Source: a virus
Direction: 5' to 3' (one strand)
IMG/VR virus record: IMGVR_UViG_3300042471_001502
Location: 1-41,640 of that record
Length of the DNA: 41,640 nucleotides
Of this stretch, positions 31,535-38,255 are shown piece by piece; positions within the stretch are counted from its first letter, which is position 1, and every line of letters starts with the position of its first letter. Made by a program: the position numbers and the translations under genes. The notes under the pieces were generated by a model. That model was given only the letters and a program-made list of their open reading frames with translations, had not been told where the DNA came from and did no database searches.

Positions 31535-32448
31535 GATGCGCTCAAATCGCCAATCAAATACCATTCATTTGCTGCACGCTTAACCAAAGTCGCTGATGAA
31601 TATTGCGCTCGTAGATATGCGCCAGGAGTTGCTCTTACCGATGTGGTTGCTGGAGTCACGGCAACAATCTGTGTTTTCCCAGTTCCATATTGTGTGATGT
31701 TTATCTGAGAGCCAATCGGAAAATCAACTGATGCATCAGTCGGCACAGAAACGGTGTTTGCAGAACTTACGTTCATTTCTATAAACTTATTTTTGTCTGC
31801 CAATACAAGCGTGTAGTTGGCAGTTTTTGTATCAATCGTTGAGTCCGCTATTTTATTTCGGTCAATTGCCGCACTTGAACTAATGTCGGCATTTACTATG
31901 GACGTAGCAAGATTTAGTTTGCTATAGGCGATTGCCGCAGAAGCACCGATATCGGCATTGACGATTACGCCAGAGCCAATTGCGGTAACTCCAGATGAAT
32001 CGATTGTTACGTCTCCACTCAAAGCGGTAGCAGTTGGAACGTTTGAAGAATTACCCATCAAAACTCTTGCCGAAGTAATACTTGCCAACTTGCTGTGGTC
32101 TATGGCTGCTGAAGCATTGATATCGGCATTGACGATAGTTCCGTTTGCAATTTTGGCGGAAGTTACTGCAGAATCTGCCAATTTTGCTTCTGTAATTTCA
32201 CCGTCTTCTACTTGGGCGCCGACTTCCTCCCACGAACTGCCGTCGTAGTAGTACAACTTTTCCGTTGATTCAACCCAACTAAAAAGGCCTTTCTGTAGCG
32301 AAGGCGCACCAGTAATACCGTAAGCCGCAGTTCTATCGGAAATTGTTGCAAATCTTGCAATTGTCTGGTCCGCCACAAATTCGTTTAAGTCCTCTGCGTC
32401 GAGAACTTGTCCAGTGGTCCAGTTTTTAACTCCGCCGTTAACGGCCAT
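31531..32448 (-). CDS. Tail fibre protein, minus-strand relative of the 947-aa fibre
   Basis: The start is ATG 32448 with GGAG upstream. An in-frame codon at 32460 is less likely. This 305-residue protein starts with VNGGVKNWTTGQVLDAEDLN (a phage-fibre start), then QKGLFSWVESTEKLYYYDGS-SWEEV, several AKLADSAVTSAKIANGTIVN repeats typical of trimeric coils, and a C-terminus (ANYTLVLADKNKFIEMNVSS, YLRAQYSSATLVKRAANEWY-LIGDLSAS) that matches the plus-strand fibre at 16112. Both fibres are followed on their own strand by an FN3/PPFF protein. It may be an alternative fibre or a duplicated segment. Confidence 0.75.
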   Translation of the reverse strand: MAVNGGVKNWTTGQVLDAEDLNEFVADQTIARFATISDRTAAYGITGAPSLQKGLFSWVESTEKLYYYDGSSWEEVGAQVEDGEITEAKLADSAVTSAKIANGTIVNADINASAAIDHSKLASITSARVLMGNSSNVPTATALSGDVTIDSSGVTAIGSGVIVNADIGASAAIAYSKLNLATSIVNADISSSAAIDRNKIADSTIDTKTANYTLVLADKNKFIEMNVSSANTVSVPTDASVDFPIGSQINITQYGTGKTQIVAVTPATTSVRATPGAYLRAQYSSATLVKRAANEWYLIGDLSAS

Positions 32449-32456
32449 GTATGACT

Positions 32457-32528
32457 CCAAAGAATATAAGCGTGGTTAACAACAATAATACATCAGTAGT
32501 GGACCCCAAAGAAATAAGCGTGTTGTAA
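32457..32528. repeat. Imperfect direct repeat in the divergent control region
   Basis: CCAAAGAATATAAGCGTGG (32457-32475) recurs as CCAAAGAAATAAGCGTG (32506-32522), differing by one indel and one base. The spacing is 49 bases. The second copy runs into the -10-like TTGTAAAATTG. The first copy lies just before the minus-strand fibre start. They may bind a regulator of both divergent genes. Confidence 0.5.
32485..32490 (-). promoter_or_regulatory. Putative -10 for the minus-strand operon
   Basis: On the minus strand, TGATG is followed by TATTAT and TGTTG. This resembles the TATTATTG motif at 25107-25114. It lies 36 bases before ATG 32448, with GGAG in the leader. No clear -35. Confidence 0.3.
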
Positions 32529-32533
32529 AATTG
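32523..32533 (+). promoter_or_regulatory. Putative -10 for the lectin/lysis operon
   Basis: TTGTAAAATTG is 22 bases before the TTG start codon of the lectin gene. A strong Shine-Dalgarno site (AGGGAGG, 32543-32549) lies in between. It matches the motifs at 4373 and 24005. Confidence 0.4.
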
Positions 32534-32555
32534 AAGCGCCCCAGGGAGGCAGAAA

Positions 32556-35210
32556 TTGAAAATTGCGAAACGTGGCAAGGTAATTGCTGCTGTTCTGAGT
32601 TCATTCTCGCTTGGACTGCTGTCAACATTTATAGGAATCGGCATGGCAAGCGCCGACTACGTGACAGCGCCATCAAACTTGAGTATTCAAACCAACCAAA
32701 CAAGCGTCGAGTTAAGTAATGACTTTGATGTCTCTGGTTATGCGGAAAATGCAAATCTTCTTGTTTCTGTTTCGCTTTCTGGCGGAACTGCAGCAAGTTT
32801 TTCCGTGGCCACTACAACTGGCCTAACAAGAGAGTTTGGGTACAACTCATGGCTTGGTGTTTCATCGTTGTCGTTTACTGGAACGCAAGCAAATGTAAAT
32901 GCGGCACTTGATTCTTTGACTTTTAATTCTGGAAACACTGCTGGAACTACAACGCTTACCGTATCGGTGCAAGAAAAAATTTCTGGCTCTTTTTATTTTG
33001 AGGGAACTGGCCATCTTTACGAATATGTGCCCTCTTCGGTTTCATACATACAGGCCCGAACAAATGCTGGGACAAGAACACTAAACGGTCTCACTGGCTA
33101 TCTGGTGACGATAACTTCTGACGAAGAACATAATTTTGTTCTTACGAAAATCCAAAATGCATTCAACATTTGGATAGCGCTATCTGACAGGGCGACCGAG
33201 GGTGTGTGGGTTTTGGACCCCAAGGATGGACACCCAGAACAGGGAACAGTTATTTGGAATGGTCTATACAATGGCACTGCTGCTACTGGGAAATATGCCA
33301 AATGGTGTGGCGGGGAACCAAATAACTCTGGAAATGAGGATGCGGCAGTAACAAAGTGGGGTGGAGGAAATTGCTGGAACGACCTTCCCGCAGAAGGATG
33401 GGCTGGCGGAATCGGCGGATATGTAGTCGAATATGAACCAACTCAAACAGCAAATCCTGTTCATAGCGACTCAATGGAAATTGTCGTTTCGTCTCCGCCC
33501 GCAACAACTGTTCCTACAACTACGGTTCCACCAACTACAACAACAACTACTCCTGTCACAACGACAGTTGCCCCCTTCTATAACGCAGTTGAAAATCTCA
33601 CTGGCACAGCAAACGAAAACGGCAGCGTGTTTCTTGATTGGGATGCTCCTACATCCAGCAATCTTGAACCACACATGTATGACGTCAGTTGGTTTGACCT
33701 CAACAACGGAACCGAGTCTGGCGGATGGGGCGTTTGGACATACGCCGCTAATACTTCATACACAGTTGGCTATTTCCAATTCCCTGGGACCACTGGGTAT
33801 GGCCCAGTGCGTTTCAAGATTCGTGCAGGTAATGCTGCATGTGTTGGTGAAGGACAGGGCTCCTGCGTATACGGACCATACGCAACTGTCGATGTGACGG
33901 TAATTGACCCCACTCCTACAACGACTGCGGCCCCAACAACGACTGTGCCGCCAACCACGGTTCCTGTGACCACTACGACTTCGAGTACCACCACGACAAC
34001 TACGACTACAACAACCATTGCCACCCCACCTCAAACGACAACCACTACTGAGTATGTAGCGCCGACCACCACGCCCGAGTATGCGACGGCAACAACTGTC
34101 GGCACAATAGTTCCTGAGACCACCATCCCAGAAGAAACAACCACAACCACCGAACCAGAAGAGATAGAGGAAAATGAACCAGATACAGCAACTACAAGCA
34201 CAAGTATTCCAAGCCCGAAGGAGGATACTGAAACTACAACGCCTGATACACCAGATTCAGATGAACCAACCGACCCGCAAGGAAGCGGAGAAACTGAGCA
34301 AGACAATGGTGAAATTCCACAAGAGAGCGAAGACCCAGTACAAGAACCATCAGATGAAACAACGCAAGAAGAGTCAATTGAGGTTGAAGAAATCGCAGAG
34401 TCAATTGCCGAGGCATCGGAAGAAGAGGCAGCCGAAATAGTCGAGTCGGTAATTGACAATATTGTTGAAAGCAAAACAGTTGAAGAACTGACAGAAGAAG
34501 ACAAAGAAGAAATTGCTGCTGTTGTTTCTGCTGTAATCGAGGCTGGCGTTAGCGAGACGGTTGCCGTGTCGCTGGCGTCAGAACCAGCGGTTCTTGCATC
34601 TATTGACGTCTCTCAAGCAGAGGAAATTTTCTCGTCTGTTGACGAGGGTGGTCTTACCGAAGAACAGGGATTGGCAATCGTTGATGCCGTGCAGGAAGCA
34701 ACCGAAGAAATCAGGGGAGCATTTGAAGAGGCAATTAACATATTTGCAGGAGCATTTGACACCTACGTTGCATTGGGTTCTACCATTGATGTCGGTACCA
34801 GAAAGTCCGTAATCGCGGTTGCGGCCCTCCAGGCAAGCGCTGGCGCAGCCATGGTGGCTTCCTCGAGTGGTAATATTGGTGGAAGTTCTTCGTCCAATTC
34901 AAACCCAAATGATGCTGCTAGACGGGAAGATGAGGAAGAAGAAGAGGCTGGTGAAATAGAAGGCACCGACCTAAGGGAATGGCTAGACACCATTTCAATG
35001 TGGATATATGTCAACGGGATAAGGAAATTCAGCATGAAACAATTCTTGAAGAAGTTTGCTTACGAAACAGTCGGCATAGGTTTCACTATTTCTTCGACAG
35101 TTATTTTGTGGGTGACATTGTCTGGTTTTACGCGAACTGTCGCAATAGTCGCTTCTCTCGCAGCATTTGCTGCCCATTACTACGTGGTCATGTTGAAAAA
35201 GGATGAATAA
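32556..35210 (+). CDS. Exported C-type lectin with Thr/Pro linkers and C-terminal membrane anchor
   Basis: The TTG start is supported by AGGGAGG six bases upstream. The 884-residue layout is as follows. A signal peptide has cleavage likely after ASA at 33. Residues 40-140 form a cadherin/calx-beta-like domain. Residues 148-295 are a C-type lectin with WIALSDRATEGVWVL, KWCGGEPNNSGNED (the EPN sugar-binding triad) and GNCWNDLP. A TTTVPPTTTTTT linker follows, then an FN3 domain (340-450), a second long Thr/Pro/Glu region, an acidic helical region (600-740), Ser/Asn linker and two membrane segments (about 836-880). It would expose a lectin on the host surface or, less likely, in the virion. The linkers resemble Acidimicrobiia exoproteins, so transfer from the host is plausible. 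It heads the lysis operon. Confidence 0.72.
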   Translation: MKIAKRGKVIAAVLSSFSLGLLSTFIGIGMASADYVTAPSNLSIQTNQTSVELSNDFDVSGYAENANLLVSVSLSGGTAASFSVATTTGLTREFGYNSWLGVSSLSFTGTQANVNAALDSLTFNSGNTAGTTTLTVSVQEKISGSFYFEGTGHLYEYVPSSVSYIQARTNAGTRTLNGLTGYLVTITSDEEHNFVLTKIQNAFNIWIALSDRATEGVWVLDPKDGHPEQGTVIWNGLYNGTAATGKYAKWCGGEPNNSGNEDAAVTKWGGGNCWNDLPAEGWAGGIGGYVVEYEPTQTANPVHSDSMEIVVSSPPATTVPTTTVPPTTTTTTPVTTTVAPFYNAVENLTGTANENGSVFLDWDAPTSSNLEPHMYDVSWFDLNNGTESGGWGVWTYAANTSYTVGYFQFPGTTGYGPVRFKIRAGNAACVGEGQGSCVYGPYATVDVTVIDPTPTTTAAPTTTVPPTTVPVTTTTSSTTTTTTTTTTIATPPQTTTTTEYVAPTTTPEYATATTVGTIVPETTIPEETTTTTEPEEIEENEPDTATTSTSIPSPKEDTETTTPDTPDSDEPTDPQGSGETEQDNGEIPQESEDPVQEPSDETTQEESIEVEEIAESIAEASEEEAAEIVESVIDNIVESKTVEELTEEDKEEIAAVVSAVIEAGVSETVAVSLASEPAVLASIDVSQAEEIFSSVDEGGLTEEQGLAIVDAVQEATEEIRGAFEEAINIFAGAFDTYVALGSTIDVGTRKSVIAVAALQASAGAAMVASSSGNIGGSSSSNSNPNDAARREDEEEEEAGEIEGTDLREWLDTISMWIYVNGIRKFSMKQFLKKFAYETVGIGFTISSTVILWVTLSGFTRTVAIVASLAAFAAHYYVVMLKKDE

Positions 35211-35470
35211 TGGAGCAAATCAAAAACATTCTTTTGCGAATACTCGCAACTTTTGCTGCTAGCGGACTTGGCGTAATCGGCGCTGGAACGATTGCTGGCG
35301 TTCCGTTGTGGAAAGCCGTGTTCATGGCTGGCATTGCTGGAGTGGCGACGGTGGTCGAGGGTCTATCAAGAGCGTTCCTGGATGACGGAAAACTCAGCGT
35401 CGAAGAAGTAAACGAAGTATTCAACCAAGTAGATAAATCAGTCAAGAAAGTAGCCAAGGAGAACATCTAG
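35210..35470 (+). CDS. Holin-like small membrane protein
   Basis: This 86-residue protein begins with MEQIKNILLRILATFAASGL, then GVIGAGTIAGVPLWKAVFMA and GIAGVATVVEGLSRAFLDDG, followed by an acidic helical tail (LSVEEVNEVFNQVDKSVKKV). Two membrane segments with a small polar turn are typical of holins in actinobacterial phages. The start overlaps the lectin stop (TAATG at 35208-35212), and the endolysin starts 3 bases after its stop. It is therefore the best candidate holin. The other holin-like protein at 4403 may have a supporting role. Confidence 0.62.
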   Translation: MEQIKNILLRILATFAASGLGVIGAGTIAGVPLWKAVFMAGIAGVATVVEGLSRAFLDDGKLSVEEVNEVFNQVDKSVKKVAKENI

Positions 35471-35472
35471 TC

Positions 35473-36324
35473 ATGCCATCAAAAGTCATTTGGGACATTG
35501 TTGTTCCAGTCAAGCAGCCAGCGGACCTCAAAGGTGTTGAGCCAGGCAAACTTCCAGGACATCTCCTGAGACCAGCGCGTGGCGAGGGTGGCAAGCCATG
35601 CGGTCAGTTGCACTGGTTGGCAGCAGCAGCATGGGCCGCAATGTGCGAAGCAGCAGAGAAGGATGGAGTTCTTCTCAAGCCAGTTTCCGCTGGGGATACC
35701 TACAGAACTTTCGCAAGCCAGTTGAGTGCGTTCCTTTCGCGTTACCAGAAGGAACCAATTGCTGGCGCTTCAACGAGAACGTTTGAAGGCGTGAAGTGGT
35801 ACAAGAAGTCTCCAAAGTTGGCGAGCCTTGCTGCACCTGGCACCTCTCAACACAACAGCGGATTGGCCGTTGACGTACACACTGCGGCAGAGCCAAAGAG
35901 ACTTCAGTGGCTTGTCGACAACGTTCGTAAGTTTGGATTCAGTTGGGAAGTTGTTCCAGAAGAGCCGTGGCACCTTCGCTATACGGAAGGCGATAACCCG
36001 CCAGCAGCAGTGGTCGATTACATGACCAAGAACGGCATCACTCCTCCAGTTCCAGGCAAAGACGCCCCAAAAGCAGAAGCGCCAAAGGTAGAAGCACCAA
36101 AGCCAGCAGCAGCAAAAGCGGACGAGGAACTAGCCCCAGGCGCAAAGGGAGCCAAAGTAAAACTGATGCAGGAGAAACTCAAGGAAAAGGGTTTCTACGA
36201 CGGAAATTGCGACGGAGAGTTCGGCGCAAAGACGGTTGACGCAGTCAAGAAGTTCAAGGAAGCCAACAAACTTCCTGCTGGCCCCAAGGTTGGCAAGAAG
36301 GCCCAAGAACTTCTGGGGATGTAA
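35473..36324 (+). CDS. Endolysin: M15 (VanY-type) peptidase with C-terminal peptidoglycan-binding domain
   Basis: This 283-residue protein has a peptidase domain of the D-Ala-D-Ala carboxypeptidase family. Zinc ligands are H127 (SQHNSGLAVDVH), D134 and H167 (PWHLRYTEG). The Ser-rich substrate region SAGDTYRTFASQ also fits. An Ala/Lys/Pro/Glu linker (APKAEAPKVEAPKPAAAKAD) follows from about 198. The C-terminal part, with VKLMQEKLKEKGFYDGNCDG and EFGAKTVDAVKKFKEANKLP, is a PG_binding_1 domain. It cleaves peptide cross-links of the host wall for lysis. It lies between holin-like and membrane proteins. Confidence 0.9.
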   Translation: MPSKVIWDIVVPVKQPADLKGVEPGKLPGHLLRPARGEGGKPCGQLHWLAAAAWAAMCEAAEKDGVLLKPVSAGDTYRTFASQLSAFLSRYQKEPIAGASTRTFEGVKWYKKSPKLASLAAPGTSQHNSGLAVDVHTAAEPKRLQWLVDNVRKFGFSWEVVPEEPWHLRYTEGDNPPAAVVDYMTKNGITPPVPGKDAPKAEAPKVEAPKPAAAKADEELAPGAKGAKVKLMQEKLKEKGFYDGNCDGEFGAKTVDAVKKFKEANKLPAGPKVGKKAQELLGM

Positions 36325-36585
36325 ATGGAAATTGCCAACTCGCTCATCGAAACTTTTGGCATCATCATTGTTGCGCTAATTGGTTTTGCAACTGTTGTAT
36401 ATCAGGTAAGAAAAAGTCGAGAAGAGAATCTCCGCGACCATGGAATGGTTATGGAGAAACTTGACGAGGTCGTCATGGAAATTGAATATCTTGACGAAGA
36501 CCTTGCCGTCATTGATGCTAAACTAGATGCACACCTCGGAGACGGGTCAGTCCACCGCCAAAAGAAGACGGGCAAGAAAAAATAA
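36325..36585 (+). CDS. Membrane/coiled-coil protein next to endolysin
   Basis: This 86-residue protein has one membrane segment (TFGIIIVALIGFATVVYQVR), then a charged coiled coil (EKLDEVVMEIEYLDEDLAVI DAKLDA) and a Lys-rich end. It starts at the base after the endolysin stop. Single-span proteins with coiled coils next to endolysins in actinophages are thought to help lysis, for example as an anti-holin or envelope-disrupting factor. No lipobox or second span is present. The role is inferred from context. Confidence 0.5.
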   Translation: MEIANSLIETFGIIIVALIGFATVVYQVRKSREENLRDHGMVMEKLDEVVMEIEYLDEDLAVIDAKLDAHLGDGSVHRQKKTGKKK

Positions 36586-36603
36586 ATTTACGAGGAATCA
36601 ACT

Positions 36604-36789
36604 GTGGGCAAGAAGAATAAGAAAGTTTCACGTGGCGCGCAACAGCGTGAAAGGTTTAATTACCTTACTGGAAAGACCGAGATTGTCCCTGGCACCAAGG
36701 CTGGCAAAAGACGCACCCGCCTCTCATACGGTGACCCGCTAAGAACTCATGACCTGCATGGTCCTGTGGGGAAAAAGAAAAAAGACTAA
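36604..36789 (+). CDS. Small basic hypothetical protein (61 aa)
   Basis: This protein has a GTG start with GAGG upstream. It is highly basic (GKKNKKVSRGAQQRERFNYL, GTKAGKRRTRLSYGDP) and ends GKKKKD, so it may bind nucleic acid. I recognise no family. It sits between the lysis genes and the regulatory region. The next gene starts 9 bases after its stop, with TAATCT overlapping the stop. Confidence 0.45.
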   Translation: MGKKNKKVSRGAQQRERFNYLTGKTEIVPGTKAGKRRTRLSYGDPLRTHDLHGPVGKKKKD

Positions 36790-36798
36790 TCTGGTCAC

Positions 36799-37137
36799 AT
36801 GATTGACCAAATAATGACTTGGCACGATGACGGCCACTTCATTCGCCTGCGCATCTGGAAGTCAGACGTAGAGATAATGGAAATACATTGTCCTGAAAAA
36901 GAAGACTCCAACTGCTCTGACCCTGTTTACGGATGTTTGGTGAAACATTTTGTTGGAAGGTACGGACTCGATTGCAATGCTGGAACTTGCCCTGCCTCAG
37001 AAAAAATAGACCTCTGCTGGACATTGATAGGCGACCGAAGAATTATTGATGAGTGCCAACTTTGGTTTATGCCAAAGACCGACGAGGTATTTGCCGCGTG
37101 GCTTGAATCAAAGTTGAATCAAAAATCAGAAGAGTGA
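36799..37137 (+). CDS. Small Cys-rich hypothetical protein (112 aa)
   Basis: I do not recognise this protein. It has six or more Cys (EIHCPEKEDSNCSDPVYGCL, GLDCNAGTCPASEK, DLCWTL, DECQLW) and Trp-rich edges, with a WHDDGHFIRLRIWKSDVEIM strand pair at the start. The Cys pattern may bind metal. TAATCT lies six bases before the ATG, and no Shine-Dalgarno site is present, so a leaderless start is possible. Its 3' end overlaps the convergent winged-helix gene by 19 bases. Confidence 0.48.
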   Translation: MIDQIMTWHDDGHFIRLRIWKSDVEIMEIHCPEKEDSNCSDPVYGCLVKHFVGRYGLDCNAGTCPASEKIDLCWTLIGDRRIIDECQLWFMPKTDEVFAAWLESKLNQKSEE

Positions 37138-37499
37138 ATATCGTCCAATTCTTGGCGAGCCTCGCTATGTTTATTGTTTCTGGCCTTGCGAAACAAAATG
37201 TTCTTGTGCATGTAGTCAAGTTCGTGTAAAACGCCAGTATCTGTAAACCTATAACGCTCATTGTCCATTTTCTGTAAATGCCCATTGCGCACAAGTGCGT
37301 CAACTGCTCGCCCTATGTATGAGGGCCTGACGCTCCCGTAAATGAACTCCTTGTATTCCTCGACGGAAAATGTGCCGTCTTTTTGCCTAGACCTAAATCT
37401 GGCGTAGTTGAGAATTTTGTACCCTAGTGAGCCGTGTTGGACTTTTTGCCTAATGATTGGGTTACCCATCAGTAAGAGGCTATCAAAATAGGTCCGCAT
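37119..37499 (-). CDS. Winged-helix DNA-binding-like protein
   Basis: The start may be ATG 37499 or TTG 37505. The sequence of about 126 residues has LGYKILNYARFRSRQKDGTF, then SVEEYKEFIYGSVRPSYIGR, AVDALVRNGHLQKMDNERYR-FTDTG. This is a classic helix-turn-helix with a wing (K-M-D-N-E-R-Y-R-F-T-D-T-G). It is probably a transcription regulator and overlaps the end of the upstream regulator at 37483. The two would be translated together. The C-terminus is basic then acidic. The target is unknown. Confidence 0.5.
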   Translation of the reverse strand: MRTYFDSLLLMGNPIIRQKVQHGSLGYKILNYARFRSRQKDGTFSVEEYKEFIYGSVRPSYIGRAVDALVRNGHLQKMDNERYRFTDTGVLHELDYMHKNILFRKARNNKHSEARQELDDIHSSDF

Positions 37500-37914
37500 C
37501 TCCAACTGTGTTGTTTTTGGCTTTATTGGGCAAATTTATTGCACCGAGTAGGTGCTGTATATCAGGGTGTTTCATGACAAGTTCTTGGTGAACTTTGTAG
37601 ACATTTTGTCGGTTGACTTTTGTCTTTGTAATTAGACCAGACTCCACCAATGACTTAACAGTCTTGTCAATCATGGTTTCGCTCATGTCAAGGTAAACGG
37701 CGAGCGCACGAAGTGTCATTGTGTTGTCTTCCATGATTGCGCAAAGAACGCGCCCTGGCGTTGACAAAAGGCCAACAATACTTTCGTTGTGGTACCTGAA
37801 TACTTTTTGCTTGTCAAGTGTTTTCAATATTCCCTGAATTACTTCGTCGCTCGCCATGCCGCCAAGAGAGTCTCGTAACGCCGACTTGAGTTTCTCTGTT
37901 TTTTCATCTGACAT
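37483..37914 (-). CDS. Winged-helix transcription regulator, MarR/ArsR-like
   Basis: The start ATG 37914 (MSDEKTEKLKSALR) is preferred. A GTG at 37971 in frame would extend into the region facing the divergent gene. Core residues are SIVGLLSTPGRVLCAIMEDN, TMTLRALAVYLDMSETMIDK, TVKSLVESGLITKTKVNRQN-VYKV, a winged helix-turn-helix with MarR/ArsR spacing. It ends in a basic/acidic tail. The gene is divergent from the small gene at 37983, so it may regulate that operon (inferred). Confidence 0.6.
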   Translation of the reverse strand: MSDEKTEKLKSALRDSLGGMASDEVIQGILKTLDKQKVFRYHNESIVGLLSTPGRVLCAIMEDNTMTLRALAVYLDMSETMIDKTVKSLVESGLITKTKVNRQNVYKVHQELVMKHPDIQHLLGAINLPNKAKNNTVGDADLF

Positions 37915-37982
37915 AGGGAATTGCGGCACAGCGTAGCACAGATGGTCTATTATGTGTGCACCATCAACCACACGGGGGCAAC

Positions 37983-38255
37983 ATGAGCAATAGCGAAAAA
38001 CTCAGCGACATATTCAGGCGACTCAAAGAAAATGAGTTTCGCAATCGATGTGCGGTTTGTAATGCATTCCAGCAGATGGACAAGGAAACACAAGGCGCTT
38101 TCGCTGAGGTCATGCGTTCTTCCGTGTCAATAAAGGCGATTACTGACGCAATCAATTCTGAAGGACTAAACCTCTCACGCTTTCAACTTGGCGAGGCGCG
38201 TAGGGAGTGCATCAACGGAGTGAAGCCTTGCCCAACATTCAAGGTAGGCATCTAA
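37983..38255 (+). CDS. Small helix-turn-helix-like protein (90 aa)
   Basis: The start is ATG 37983. The open frame extends upstream to 37956, but GGGGG precedes 37983. The sequence SDIFRRLKENEFRNRCAVCN, AFQQMDKETQGAFAEVMRSS, VSIKAITDAINSEGLNLSRF and RRECINGVKPCP has a C-x2-C near residue 25. The second half, with IKAITDAIN-x-x-G, resembles the small HTH proteins found next to metallophosphoesterase or terminase genes in actinophages. It overlaps the metallophosphoesterase by TAATG (38253-38257). Confidence 0.5.
   Translation: MSNSEKLSDIFRRLKENEFRNRCAVCNAFQQMDKETQGAFAEVMRSSVSIKAITDAINSEGLNLSRFQLGEARRECINGVKPCPTFKVGI

Noticed and set aside
34031-34504. Minus-strand Ser/Val-rich 157-aa frame
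   Set aside because: Antisense to the Thr/Pro/Glu-rich linker of the lectin. It has no ribosome site or paralogue.
37915-37982. Paired divergent promoters between 37914 and 37983
   Set aside because: TATTAT (37948-37953) is present, but no -35 at proper spacing or clear minus-strand element is seen, so I do not list it as a feature.
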